Below are positions 37,163 through 49,189 of a stretch of DNA of 64,000 nucleotides, in pieces. The stretch is from Sinohyriopsis cumingii. Taxonomy: Eukaryota > Mollusca > Bivalvia > Unionida > Unionidae. Under the pieces are notes generated by a model. The model searched no databases. It saw only the letters and a list, made by a program, of their open reading frames with translations, and was not told the DNA's origin. How positions within the stretch are numbered: the stretch's first letter is position 1; every line of letters starts with the position of its first letter. The position numbers and the translations under genes were made by a program. The stretch lies in assembly GCA_028554795.2 (NCBI GenBank), contig CM068838.1, positions 88,044,944-88,108,943 of the forward strand. The letters are read 5' to 3'.

Positions 37163-38720
37163 CACCACTCCTTCAATAACTCGTGCCCTGATAACTCGTG
37201 AACCTGCTTACAATATGGGATCAGGTGTGGATCCCATTTTTTAAACCAGAAAATACAAAAAAAATGATTCCTATTTGTTGAACTTGAAGAAAATAGCAAT
37301 TAAAATTGGTAACGGAAACTGATATCTCGCTTGTTTTATTGTCGAAAACAGTAGATAGGACCTGGAAATTTTAATCAATATTATGAAACATCAACTTTAA
37401 AAAGAAGTCATAAAATTTGTTACATTTTCTTTCCAAACGATATTCTTAGTACACCATAATTAACGATATTTAAGGAAATTTTGATAAATGAAAATGTCAC
37501 TTAGGCTGAGTGGAGACAGTACTTTAATAAATAAATACTGATTAAATAATTTTTGTATTAATTTAAATTTGTGTTCTAGTTCTATCTTTTAGTTCCTTTT
37601 AAGTGTAATCATCATAAATGCAATGTGTCCTCTTGTAATTAAACGTAAAATGTGTCTATCTACAGTAACAGCTATGTCCACAAGCATTTCTCTAAGAACC
37701 TAATTAAGTGCTGACCGTGTTTTGATATCGGACTAGCAGAAGCGTTTGTTGTATTGTTGCACTAAACAAAATGAGGGCCTCCTTTTCTACTATTATGCTA
37801 ACTACATTTTTTTAATCAAATAAAGGAAATGGAATAAACAATAACATTAAAAGAAATACAAATCCTACATGCTTATGAACCAGTGGCTCTGGTCGTTAAG
37901 TTGGGTAACTCATTTCAGTTGATCAATCGAACACTGTTATAAATGTTATTGTGTAAGTAATCTAATTAAACTACCTTAAATTAACCTACTCAATTATAAC
38001 TGTGATTAAAGATGGTAAGGCAACCAAGTGAAATGAGTACTTCATAAAATAAAGAGTATTGTTTCACAGATACCAACCATTGTGGGGAAAACAAGTTTCA
38101 GAGAATTCCTGAATTCGCACACAGTGATATTCTCATGGATGAAAAGAAGTTTCACTGTTACTTGCAATAAAGTCACAGCATCAATATCTTACTAACTGAA
38201 CAAATAAAAAATTGATTTTTGACATAGATGATTATCTCATAAAATGTTGTTTTTAAAAAAAAGAAAGGTATCTTGTTTGGCAGTGTATAAATGGTAAGTC
38301 TGGTTCCCTGCTTCATGGACTCCTTTTTTTGCATAGTACTATTATACACCACTCCGCGAACCAAACAAATCAACAAAAATAAAAGATGTGATTTAATACA
38401 TGAATGTTTTCGCGTACCATGTTAGCTGTTGAAACCAGTTGGAATCATGTTATTGAACTTTCTGATGTTGGACATTTTGAAAATAAATGTAGTTTATACA
38501 GAATAACGAGCAACTTCATCAGAAAAAGTGCTTTATTGACAATTATTCTCAACATGATTATAAACAAGGATTCAGTCATTAAACAGCCCAGCCCCACCCC
38601 CTTCCATTCTCTGGATGTCTAATGAAATTTTGGGGGATCCCTTGGTAACTCACACCCTCGCTTATAGTACAGTTTATGTTTTTTGGATCCCGATGTGCAC
38701 GAGTTATCAAGGGAGACATG
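37163..38720 (-). mobile_element. Non-autonomous TA-flanked DNA transposon, copy 2 (inverted)
   Basis: The reverse complement matches 23298-24835 in order over its length, including the block with aagtgtaatcatcataaatg, the tgtccRcaagcatttctct block and the region ending gattcagt(c)attaaacag. The low end starts caccactccttcaataactc next to TA. The high end closes with gagttatcaagggagacatg and TA. Like copy 1 it has no coding capacity. The copies are well diverged and differ by many small indels, so both are old. Confidence 0.75.
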
Positions 38721-39228
38721 TACATGAAAAGATATAAATGTAAAATTGTATAGGTACTGTAACATGGCAATACTAATAAACTCTACTTCAATTAACATAC
38801 CATACTTGCTTCCAGATATTTCAGAATGTCAAACGTTGCAAAGTTCCTAGAACAGATTCACTGCCCAAATAACAATAAACATGGTTCGTCTGGTGTTTTC
38901 TTGCAGGCAATGGTTTCTTAATGGAGCAAATTCATTATCGGAAAAGACGCATACTACATTTTCATAAAAACCCAAAGTATAATTGTGTAATGAAATTATG
39001 ATCCTTAATTACAACAATTCACATAGTTTATGCTAGTCAGCAGATGTACATCTTTATCAACATTTTCATTTATGCTTTTCCATTTATTTTAATTATTAAG
39101 GTGTATTAGATTGCAAATTTATAATTTCTTCATGTCTCTAGATTTCATCATTTTTGGAAGAAGAAGACATACATTCACTTCAAACTTGTTGTTCCCAATA
39201 GTCAATATCATGGGTTACTTAATGTACT

Positions 39229-39295
39229 TTGAGACAGAGAGACAGAGGGCAAGAGAGAAGAGAGAGAATGACATAGACAGAGAGAGGCAACGGGT
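39229..39295. repeat. AG-rich low-complexity tract
   Basis: Imperfect (GA)n with gacagagagacagaggg and agagagaagagagag sections. A 63-codon frame runs through it and is not a gene. Confidence 0.85.
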
Positions 39296-39439
39296 ATTTT
39301 AAAAACAAATGTACATGATTTGAGAACAATTTCTTACTATACGGAATGTCATTTAATATGTGCTGCTTTTGTTCATAATAAAACTCATTGAACACACTGA
39401 TGATTCAAGTCAATTTATCAAATTTATTCCTCAACATCT

Positions 39440-40300
39440 TACTCTTTACTGAACTCATGAAAGATCTCAACAATATAAGACTATAACAAATCTTATCAGA
39501 AATATGGCCTCCACAGTAACAACAAGCTCAGAAAATCAGATACATTAATATATTCAGGGTTTGTTGATTAATGGACTTGTCAAACAGCTTGGAGATATAA
39601 GCCCATATTTCCACTCTAATCAAAACTGGCTCAGAAGTGTGTGTGTGTGTGTGATTTGGATTTTTAACATAGCTTTAACAATTTTTCAGTCATATCACTA
39701 TGATGTCTGCAGTGTTACAGTTTACAGTGATGTCTAGCACTGGCATCATGCCGCAGACATGTAGCATGATGTCCCACCTAGTCACATTATCCTGACACCA
39801 GGCCAACCAGTCCTAACACTAACCTCTTAATGCTGAGCGCCAAGCGAGACAGCTGTTAGTACCATTTTTGTAAGTTTTTGGTATGACTCGGTCTGGGATC
39901 GAACCCATGACCTCCTGCATCCGAGGTGGACACTCTAACCACTAGGTCACCGGAGTGGTCGGCTCAGAAATATGGCTTCCAGAAAGTGCATCCATCATAT
40001 TATCATTACTTGTTTGAGATCTTAATGCTATAAGCAAATATTTCAAGTCTGATTAAAACTGAATCAGAAATATGGACTCAGGAATTCTAAGAAGCTAAGC
40101 CATTCAGATGCAAGGTAAGTTCAATAAACTAAGTGAATCTTGCTCATCATCAAACTTGCCAGAGATCGTGATGATATAAGCCTAAATTCCAAGTTTAATC
40201 AAAATCAGATCAGAAATATGACCTTCATATAATCAGATGCAAATGAACCTAATTAATATGCACAGATCTTGCTCACACACCTTCTAGTAGAAAACTGAGT
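39440..40300. repeat. Decayed ~180-bp tandem monomers, split by a SINE
   Basis: Three to four loosely similar monomers share phrases such as atataagccca or atataagccta, ccaagtttaatcaaaa or tcaagtctgattaaaac, and tcagaaatatggcct. A SINE family 1 copy (39637-39960) lies within the second monomer and duplicates ggctcagaa, so the monomers predate that insertion. Confidence 0.55.
39637..39960 (-). mobile_element. SINE family 1, full length with TSD
   Basis: The reference copy of family 1 in this window (324 bp). On the minus strand it begins with a tRNA-like head (A-box-like gacctagtggttagagtg, B-box-like gggttcgatcccag, gagtcatacc), continues through a body with the hairpin arms catcatgc and gcatgatg, and ends in a (CA)n tail. 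The 9-bp repeat ggctcagaa flanks it at 39628-39636 and 39961-39969. Confidence 0.93.
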
Positions 40301-40534
40301 TGATAGAAGCATGGTGAACTTAATCTATTAAGTGTAATAAAGTACTTCAATGTGACCTGCTTTACCAATTGGTACAAATAACCTCTCAACTTTCATGACT
40401 GTATATGCAACAGTACCAGAGAAATAGAGTTAAATGAATAAAATGCTGGCACCTATGCCACTTCTGCCAACACTAATTCCATCTAAAAATGATACCCATG
40501 TCTAGCCATGCTTTGCTCATGAGACAATTTCAAT

Positions 40535-40640
40535 GGGAATTATCTGCATCTGGGAGAAAGACAGAGACCAGGATTTGGGTATAAATCTGGGAGACAAGGA
40601 GACCAGGATTTTGGGCCTGAATCTGGGAGACTCCCTCATG
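40535..40640. repeat. Dispersed-repeat fragment with ctgggaga phrases
   Basis: Two partial units of gaccaggattttggg, then aatctgggaga, followed by ctccctcatgatcctgcatg. I recognise this style from dispersed invertebrate repeats. The minus-strand open frame here (40517-40699) is not supported as an exon. Confidence 0.4.
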
Positions 40641-41805
40641 ATCCTGCATGTATCATGTGTATGATACCACTGATACTTACTTTCATCCTTACAGGACATG
40701 TAGAATGCTGTCCATGCTGAACCAGAAAAAATCTCTTTTGGATGTGGGAACTCATGTCTAATATATAAGATTGATCCCAGGAAACTGTATGCATGTCTGT
40801 AGATGTCCTAGCATGAGAAATGTGAAAGGACTAACAAAATGTAACAATATATGTGAACACATATGCATGTCTATATTTGATGTCCTTTCATGAGAATGTA
40901 CCAGAACAAACACAATAAAACATTATATCTGTAAATATATGCAGCTGTTCTGTCATGATAAATGTATCAGGACTAACACAATGTAACATTTATTATATGT
41001 GTACATGGTAGATGCAAAGTGTAAAAGAAATAGAGCAGTTAATGGTTTGACACAAGAGTTTTCCTGGTAATTTCATTTTAAATAAAATTGTCACTTTCAA
41101 GTTGTTAAATATGATGCTTTAAGTTGCACAAAAAAATCAACAAAATCCCCAATATGAAATAAAATATATTTAAAAAATCAATGAAAATCTAAACATACTA
41201 TAATTTTCTAAGGTTAATAGCATATTGATTTTCTTCTAAAATAAATTTTGCTTTGATTGAAAAGTCATTTACAAATGATTACTGCAATGGTAATATAAAT
41301 GCTGAAGTAAGTCCACGATTGATTTGCTTCATCATTATTCGGAATATGGACAAAGATGCATTCAGAAAAGATTATGAACATGACAGGTCTCACACAGATT
41401 GATTAAGCGAAGCAAACAATTTCTGCCATATGCAAGACATCTTTGGGAAGATCAAAAATGTACGATTCCATTTACTGTACTATGAAAAATAAATACTGAT
41501 TATATTTGATGAAATTGCAGAATAATTTAAGTGAAATGACTGATATTTATTGGAATGCCTTAATTGTTACACCTTTGCCTTAGATAATGTCATTTAGTTA
41601 TGCCATCAGGTCTTACACTTATTACATATATTATTACATATAGAAAAATTATGACATGGGCATATGAACATAAATTACATAAGAAATGTAACAATGTTAA
41701 CCCAGCCTTAGAGAGTAAAAGTGAACAGAATGAGAGAATGATTAAAAAGAGAGAATGAGAGACAGCGACAGAGAGAAAGCAGAAGTATGAGAGATTATGT
41801 CACAC

Positions 41806-42029
41806 CTGAAACCAGTTGCCAATGGTGACACATCTAGGAGTGGGACGGAGACACAAACCATGATAGATATTGGGATCAGGTCGTCCCAAGGCAAGGGCAG
41901 CAAGGGCCATAAATTCATTTTCTGTCACATGCAGATTACGCTGCCAGGTGAGTAGCAGGAAGTAACGCAAAATGTACACAATGAAACCATTCTTTCTTCC
42001 ATATCTGTCAAACCAATTGCAACCAGGTC
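41806..42029 (-). CDS. Asteroid/FAM120-like gene, exon D
   Basis: 224-bp internal exon on the minus strand, the most 3' exon found. Its acceptor is ttcataatag/GA and its donor TTTCAG/gtgtga. It enters in phase 1 (two leading bases), matching exon C's exit, and leaves in phase 0. The 74 full codons include YGRKNGFIVYILRYFLLLTW and ENEFMALAALALGRPD, then PTPRCVTIGNWFQ. By memory of the families, the VLRY-type helix followed by an E-x-x-A-rich helix, then PR and a hydrophobic FQ block, is typical of the C-terminal half of FAM120 proteins, and the related asteroid (ASTE1) proteins have an equivalent region. The exon sits 1.1 kb downstream, in gene direction, of the 40-bp array. No following exon could be defended. 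If the donor is not used, the frame stops one codon later. Confidence 0.82.
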
Positions 42030-42289
42030 CTATTATGAAATTGAAGAGCAAACTAATTAAAGAACAAAATATCAAGTTTGTTTCCGTATACAATGTGTAT
42101 ATTTATGAATAAAAATCACTAAACAGAAAAGCAATTGCAACTGTCTGAGGTACGGCTGGGGTGGGTGGGTGCTGGGCCAGTGGGGGACCAATTTTCCATC
42201 ATACATGTAAAATTTTATTCGAAGAGCACCCCATAATTCAGTTTTGCATTCACAAAATTCTGTCATACACTACATAATGCTCCCAGTCA

Positions 42290-42870
42290 TAAAGGGGCAT
42301 AACTCAAAAAATAAATTGCATGAGCAACTATTTGTCTATATGTGCCTTGTCATGGCAATCTAATTAAATCTGTGAGACTGGCAGTATACAAAAGATTCTT
42401 GCATTCAGCTGCAAGTCAAAAAAGGCATTAACTCTTTAAATTGTGGTACAACTGTAATTTTTATATATGAGCATCTTCAGGTGGTGACATTTATATCTGC
42501 TAATTTTCCTGAATCCATCCAAACAAGACTGTGTGATATACTAACAAGACTGTCTGATACACTGCATTAAGCTACAAGACCAAATAGGCAAAGACTAAAC
42601 AAATGTTATGTGACAATGCATACATCTTCAGACGATCATACAAGTTTTGTCATACACCACATTCAGTCCCAAGTAAAAATGGGCACTAACGCTAACAAAA
42701 ATTGTGGAGCAATGTAATTAATTAATATAGACATCTTCAGATAATGACCATAATATTTACCAAGTTTCATGGCAATCCATCAGAAGCAAAGGACCTAGTT
42801 GTGCTAATGACATACACTGCATTAACCTTCAAGGCAATAAGGACAATAACTCTAATTCCACTAAAGAGAC
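42290..42870. repeat. Decayed ~160-bp dispersed monomers
   Basis: Three to four loosely similar units with phrases aaaggggcataactc, gcatcttcag or acatcttcaga followed by a tgacc or ggtgac block, and catacactgcattaa or catacaccacattca. It lies in the C-D intron. The right end leads into a gacagacagacagaca run at 42888-42903. Confidence 0.5.
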
Positions 42871-43190
42871 TGTGTGAAGGAAAGGCTGACAGACAGACAG
42901 ACACAAAGATTACTATATAAACACACAACTAAAAAGGTGGGGGTATAATAAATAGCAGCATGGAACATGTGATCCTTGCCATTCAATCAATTTTTCAATT
43001 AATAATATATCCATAAGACTCATCAAACCAATGCTAATACTAATGATGATCATGATGATGATCAATGAATTTTATCCCCTCTCTTCACAAAAGAGTGAGG
43101 ATAACACTGTTGGCTGTACACTGGCTTGTCTATTTGTCTTTCCATCCATTTGTTCATCTATGCCAGAGCATGTCATTGCTTCTCCTCTCA

Positions 43191-46100
43191 TGCTGTCTGG
43201 ATGTATGTGTCAGGGGGTGGCTGAAGTAGTATGCTGTCTGGATGTATGTGTTAGGGGTGGCTGTAGTAGTATCCTGTCTGGATGTATGTGTTAGGGATGG
43301 CTGAAGTAGTATGCTGTCTGGATGTATGTGTTAGGGGTGGCTGAAGTAGTATCCTGTCTGGATGTATGTGTTAGGGGTGGCTGAAGTAGTATCTTGTCTG
43401 GATGTATGTGTTAGGGGTGGCTGAAGTAGTATGCTGTCTGGATGTATGTGTTAGGGATGGCTGAAGTAGTATGCTGTCTGGATGTATGTGTTGGGGTGGC
43501 TGAAGTAGTATGCTGTCTGGATGTATGTGTTAGGGATGGCTGAAGTAGTATGCTGTCTGGATGTATGTGTTAGAGGTGGCTGAAGTAGTATCCTGTCTGG
43601 ATGTATGTGTTAGGGGTGGCTGAAGTAGTATCCTGTCTGGATGTATGTGTTAGGGGTGGCTGAAGTAGTATGCTGTCTGGATGTATGTGTTAGGGGTGGC
43701 TGAAGTAGTATGCTGTCTGGATGTATGTGTTGGGGTGGCTGAAGTAGTATGCTGTCTGGATGTATGTGTTGGGGTGACTGAAGTAGTATGTTGTCTGGAT
43801 GTATGTGTTAGGGGTGACTGAAGTAGTATGTTGTCTGGATGTATGTGTTGGGGTGACTGAAGTAGTATGCTGTCTGGATGTATGTGTTAGGGGTGCCTGA
43901 AGTAGTATGCTGTCTGGATGTATGTGTTAGGGATGGCTGAAGTAGTATGCTGTCTGGATGTATGTGTTAGGGATGGCTGAAGTAGTATGCTGTCTGGATG
44001 TATGTGTTAGAGGTGGCTGAAGTAGTATGCTGTCTGAATGTATGTGTTAGGGGTGGCTGAAGTAGTATCCTGTCTGGATGTATGTGTTAGGGGTGCCTGA
44101 AGTAGTATGCTGTCTGGATGTATGTGTTAGGGGTGCCTGAAGTAGTATGCTGTCTGGATGTATGTGTTGGGGATGGCTGAAGTAGTATGCTGTCTGGATG
44201 TATGTGTTGGGGTGGCTGAAGTAGTATGCTGTCTGGATGTATGTGTTAGAGGTGACTGAAGTAGTATGTTGTCTGGATGTATGTGTTAGGGGTGACTGAA
44301 GTAGTATGGTGTCTGGATGTATGTGTTGGGGTGACTGAAGTAGTATGTTGTCTGGATGTATGTGTTAGGGGTGACTGAAGTAGTATGCTGTCTGGATGTA
44401 TGTGTTGGGGTGACTGAAGTAGTATGCTGTCTGGATGTATGTGTTAGGGATGGCTGAAGTAGTATGCTGTCTGGATGTATGTGTTAGAGGTGGCTGAAGT
44501 AGTATGCTGTCTGAATGTATGTGTTAGGGGTGGCTGAAGTAGTATCCTGTCTGGATGTATGTGTTAGGGGTGCCTGAAGTAGTATGCTGTCTGGATGTAT
44601 GTGTTAGGGGTGCCTGAAGTAGTATGCTGTCTGGATGTATGTGTTGGGGATGGCTGAAGTAGTATGCTGTCTGGATGTATGTGTTGGGGTGGCTGAAGTA
44701 GTATGCTGTCTGGATGTATGTGTTAGAGGTGACTGAAGTAGTATGTTGTCTGGATGTATGTGTTAGGGGTGACTGAAGTAGTATGGTGTCTGGATGTATG
44801 TGTTGGGGTGACTGAAGTAGTATGTTGTCTGGATGTATGTGTTAGGGGTGACTGAAGTAGTATGCTGTCTGGATGTATGTGTTGGGGTGACTGAAGTAGT
44901 ATGCTGTCTGGATGTATGTGTTAGGGGTGCCTGAAGTAGTATGCTGTCTGGATGTATGTGTTAGGGATGGCTGAAGTAGTATGCTGTCTGGATGTATGTG
45001 TTAGGGGTGGCTGAAGTAGTATGCTGTCTGGATGTATGTGTTAGGGATGGCTGAAGTAGTATGCTGTCTGGATGTATGTGTTAGAGGTGGCTGAAGTAGT
45101 ATGCTGTCTGAATGTATGTGTTAGGGGTGGCTGAAGTAGTATCCTGTCTGGATGTATGTGTTAGGGGTGCCTGAAGTAGTATGCTGTCTGGATGTATGTG
45201 TTAGGGGTGGCTGAAGTAGTATGCTGTCTGGATGTATGTGTTGGGGATGGCTGAAGTAGTATGCTGTCTGGATGTATGTGTTGGGGTGGCTGAAGTAGTA
45301 TGCTGTCTGGATGTATGTGTTAGGGATGGCTGAAGTAGTATCCTGTCTGGATGTATGTGTTAGGGATGGCTGAAGTAGTATGCTGTCTGGATGTATGTGT
45401 TGGGGTGGCTGAAGTAGTATGCTGTCTGGATGTATGTGTTAGGGGTGGCTGAAGTAGTATCCTGTCTGGATGTATGTGTTAGGGATGGCTGAAGTAGTAT
45501 GCTGTCTGGATGTATGTGTTAGGGATGGCTGAAGTAGTATACTGTCTGGATGTATGTGTTAGGGGTGCCTGAAGTAGTATGCTGTCTGGACGTATGTGTT
45601 AGGGATGGCTGAAGTAGTATGCTGTCTGGATGTATGTGTTGGGGTGGCTGAAGTAGTATGCTGTCTGGATGTATGTGTTGGGGTGGCTGAAGTAGTATCC
45701 TGTCTGGATGTATGTGTTAGGGATGGCTGAAGTAGTATGTTGTCTGGATGTATGTGTTAGGGGTGCCTGAAGTAGTATGCTGTCTGGATGTATGTGTTAG
45801 GGGTGCCCGAAGTAGTATGCTGTCTGAATGTATGTGTTAGGGATGGCTGAAGTAGTATGCTGTCTGGATGTATGTGTTAGGGGTGGCTGAAGTAGTATGC
45901 TGTCTGGATGTATGTGTTGGGGTGGCTGAAGTAGTATGCTGTCTGGATGTATGTGTTAGGGATGGCTGAAGTAGTATGCTGTCTGGATGTATGTGTTAGG
46001 GATGGCTGAAGTAGTATGCTGTCTGGATGTATGTGTTAGGGGTGGCTGATGTAGTATGCTGTCTGGATGTATGTGTTAGGGGTGGCTGAAGTAGTATGCT

Positions 46101-47875
46101 GTCTGGATGTATGTGTCAGGGATGGCTGAAGTAGTATGCTGTCTGAATGTATGTGTTAGGGATGGCTGAAGTAGTATGCTGTCTGGATGTATGTGTTAGA
46201 GGTGGCTGAAGTAGTATGCTGTCTGGATGTATGTGTTAGAGGTGGCTGAAGTAGTATGCTGTCTGGATGTATGTGTTAGGGATGGCTGAAGTAGTATGCT
46301 GTCTGGATGTATGTGTTAGGGATGGCTGAAGTAGTATGCTGTCTGGATGTATGTGTTAGGGGTGACTGAAGTAGTATGCTGTCTGGATGTATGTGTTAGG
46401 GGTGACTGAAGTAGTATGCTGTCTGGATGTATGTGTTAGGGGTGACTGAAGTAGTATGCTGTCTGGATGTATGTGTCAGAGGTGACTGAAGTAGTATGTT
46501 GTCTGGATGTATGTGTTAGGGGCGGCTGAAGTAGTATGCTGTCTGGATGTATGTGTTAGGGATGGCTGAAGTAGTATGCTGTCTGGATGTATGTGTTAGG
46601 GGTGGCTGAAGTAGTATGCTGTCTGGATGTATGTGTTAGGGGTGGCTGAAGTAGTATCCTGTCTGGATGTATGTGTTAGGGATGGCTGAAGTAGTATGCT
46701 GTCTGGATGTATGTGTTAGGGGTGGCTGAAGTAGTATGCTGTCTGGATGTATGTGTTAGAGGTGGCTTAAGTAGTATGCTGTCTGGATGTATGTGTTAGG
46801 GATGGCTGAAGTAGTATGCTGTCTGGATGTATGTGTTAGGGGTGGCTGAAGTAGTATGCTGTCTGGATGTATGTGTTAGAGGTGGCTGAAGTAGTATGCT
46901 GTCTGGATGTATGTGTTAGGGGTGACTGAAGTAGTATGCTGTCTGGATGTATGTGTTGGGGTGGCTGAAGTAGTATTCTGTCTGGATGTATGTGTTAGGG
47001 GTGGCTGAAGTAGTATGCTGTCTGGATGTATGTGTTAGGGGTGGCTGAAGTAGTATGCTGTCTGGATGTATGTGTTAGGGGTGGCTGAAGTAGGGGTGGC
47101 TGAAGTAGTATGCTGTCTGGATGTATGCGTTAGGGGTGGCTGAAGTAGTATTCTGTCTGGATGCATGTGTTAGGGATGGCTGAAGTAGTATGCTGTCTGG
47201 ATGTATGTGTTAGGGATGGCTGAAGTAGTATGCTGTCTGGATGTATGTGTTAGGGATGGCTGAAGTAGTATGCTGTCTGGATGTATGTGTTCGAGGTGGC
47301 TGAAGTAGTATGCTGTCTGGATGTATGTGTTAGAGGTGGCTGAAGTAGTATGCTGTCTGGATGTATGTGTTAGGGATGGCTGAAGTAGTATGCTGTCTGG
47401 ATGTATGTGTTAGGGATGGCTGAAGTAGTATGCTGTCTGGATGTATGTGTTAGGGATGGCTGAAGTAGTATGCTGTCTGGATGTATGTGTTAGGGGTGGC
47501 TGAAGTAGTATGCTGTCTGGATGTATGTGTTAGGGATGGCTGAAGTAGTATGCTGTCTGGATGTATGTGTTAGGGGTGGCTGAAGTAGTATGCTATCTGG
47601 ATGTATGTGTTAGAGGTGACTGAAGTAGTATGCTGTCTGGATGTATGTGTTAGGGATGGCTGAAGTAGTATGCTGTCTGGATGTATGTGTTAGAGGTGAC
47701 TGAAGTAGTATGCTGTCTGGATGTATGTGTTAGGGATGGCTGAAGTAGTATGCTGTCTGGATGTATGTGTTAGGGGTGGCTGAAGTAGTATGCTGTCTGG
47801 ATGTATGTGTTAGGGGTGGCTGAAGTAGTATGCTGCCTGGATGTGTGTGTTAGGGGTGGCTGGAGTAGTATGTTG
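43191..47875. repeat. Large 40-bp minisatellite in the C-D intron
   Basis: About 117 units of 40 bp (39 in a common deletion variant). A near-constant part, gaagtagtatgctgtctgg then atgtatgtg, alternates with a variable window: ttaggggtggct, ttagggatggct, ttagaggtggct, ttggggtggct, ttaggggtgact or ttaggggtgcct. Rare markers recur at fixed spacing: ctgaatg at 44036, 44513 and 45110, and tatggtg at about 44306 and 44783, giving a 477-bp (12-unit) tandem duplication. The array makes up about 73% of the intron. A frame of 87 codons at its left edge is not a gene. Confidence 0.97.
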
Positions 47876-47924
47876 CATTGAAGTGGCAACCATCAGCTGC
47901 TGCTCAACTCAACTCTTCTCTTCC

Positions 47925-48098
47925 AATCACACCATGGCAAAAGGGTTGCAACCACTGTCATCTCTTCCAATCACACCATGGCAAAAGGGTTGTATCCGCT
48001 GTCATCTCTTCCAATCACACCATGGCAAAAGGGTTGTATCCGCTGTCATCTCTTCCAATCACACCATGGCAAAAGGGTTGCATCCACTGTCATCTCTT
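47925..48098. repeat. 44-bp tandem repeat, four units
   Basis: Units contain tcttccaatcacaccatggc and aaaagggttgtatccgctgt. It lies just beyond the 40-bp array. Open frames in several phases arise only from the repeat. Confidence 0.93.
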
Positions 48099-48449
48099 AC
48101 AAAATTCATCTGCCCTGCTTGGTAATTCTCATTCAAAGAGACCTGAGTGGGTTGTATGTGTTCAGCAAATAAAACTTATCTAGAGTATTAAAGCTCAACA
48201 ACTGACATTATTATATTAATGTGCAGATTAATACCTAATTATATTCATCAGGTAATGGGAGGGCACGTGGTTTTAGTCCCTAATAGTAGACACTCACCCA
48301 GGAAGTTATTGCTCTACAACAAAAACGGAGAGGATTACAGTGGTGTATATGTTAATTCTTAATAACAGAAACTGAAAGAGTTGGGTCTGGGTTACACTCT
48401 ATAATTGAGATTTATATGAGGTGGCACATGATGAACAGTAGATACTCAC

Positions 48450-48591
48450 CTGGGGGATTAATGCCCGCATTTGAAGTGGGTCCAATCTCCAGGTGGGACA
48501 TGATGTTGTGAAAATGTCGCAGGTTCTGGAAAATCTTCTGCTCATTGATACGATTGATGGAAGGAATTTTGTCATCTTCAGCTGCCAGTAC
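48450..48591 (-). CDS. Asteroid/FAM120-like gene, exon C
   Basis: 142-bp internal exon. The acceptor is ttgttttag/GTACTG and the donor CCCCCAG/gtgagt, a near-perfect 5' splice site. It enters in phase 0, matching exon B, and leaves one base (G) that completes a glycine codon with exon D's GA. The 47 codons begin VLAAEDDKIPSINRINEQ and go on to QNLRHFHNIMSHLEIG, a probable helix pair, ending in a Gly/Pro-rich loop. On its own the exon would not be recognisable. Its assignment rests on the splice sites, phase compatibility on both sides and the position between exons B and D. Confidence 0.8.
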
Positions 48592-49189
48592 CTAAAACAA
48601 GACTGAACTGATTGATTACATTATCAAGATCATATTAATCCAGTTAATGCTTCTGTCAAATTTATCCCCCTTACCCTCCCATATACAAAATAGTCCCATG
48701 TTTCACAGCAAATCCATCTACACTATTACAAAACAATTTGAACAGGCTCTTTTAATAACTTGTCCCTAAATTTTACAATGCATGCCACCAGGATGGATAT
48801 TTGTCCATTTAGTTATCACTAATTCTAATTTAGAAAACAAACTGGCAAGCCAAGAGACAATAAATACCATTTCAAAGCAATATCAGAAATATTGTAGCTA
48901 GAAGGACTAGCGATTGCAAAATTTACTTGTACATTGAAATCCAACAGTCCTAATGAAAATTATACTGCAGAAACCAAGGTTTAGGTAGAAATCAGGACTA
49001 TAACTTCTCTAAAACATGTTAAATAAAGCTTGAAACTAAACGTGTACGTAGTTTTGTTGATAATAAAACTATGGCAAAATGATTTAAAATCTAACAATCC
49101 CTGGGAATGAGTATCCAGGTAACCGATCATTAGGATCAGTGGACACCAGGTATAAGTTTTGTACAATTTTGACATCTTTAATCCCTGTT

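Noticed and set aside
40517-40699. The next 3' exon of the asteroid/FAM120-like gene
   Set aside because: The frame lies over a duplicated dispersed-repeat phrase, and no acceptor in the required phase 0 joins it convincingly to exon D.
43191-47875. A CRISPR array
   Set aside because: The repeats are contiguous with no unique spacers, in an animal intron with splice-bounded exons on either side. It is a minisatellite.
43191-47875. True interstitial telomeric repeat
   Set aside because: TTAGGG occurs once per 40-bp unit and is often mutated; there are no consecutive TTAGGG copies.
47841-48183. Three overlapping plus-strand coding regions
   Set aside because: All three frames run through the 44-bp tandem repeat and are periodicity artefacts.
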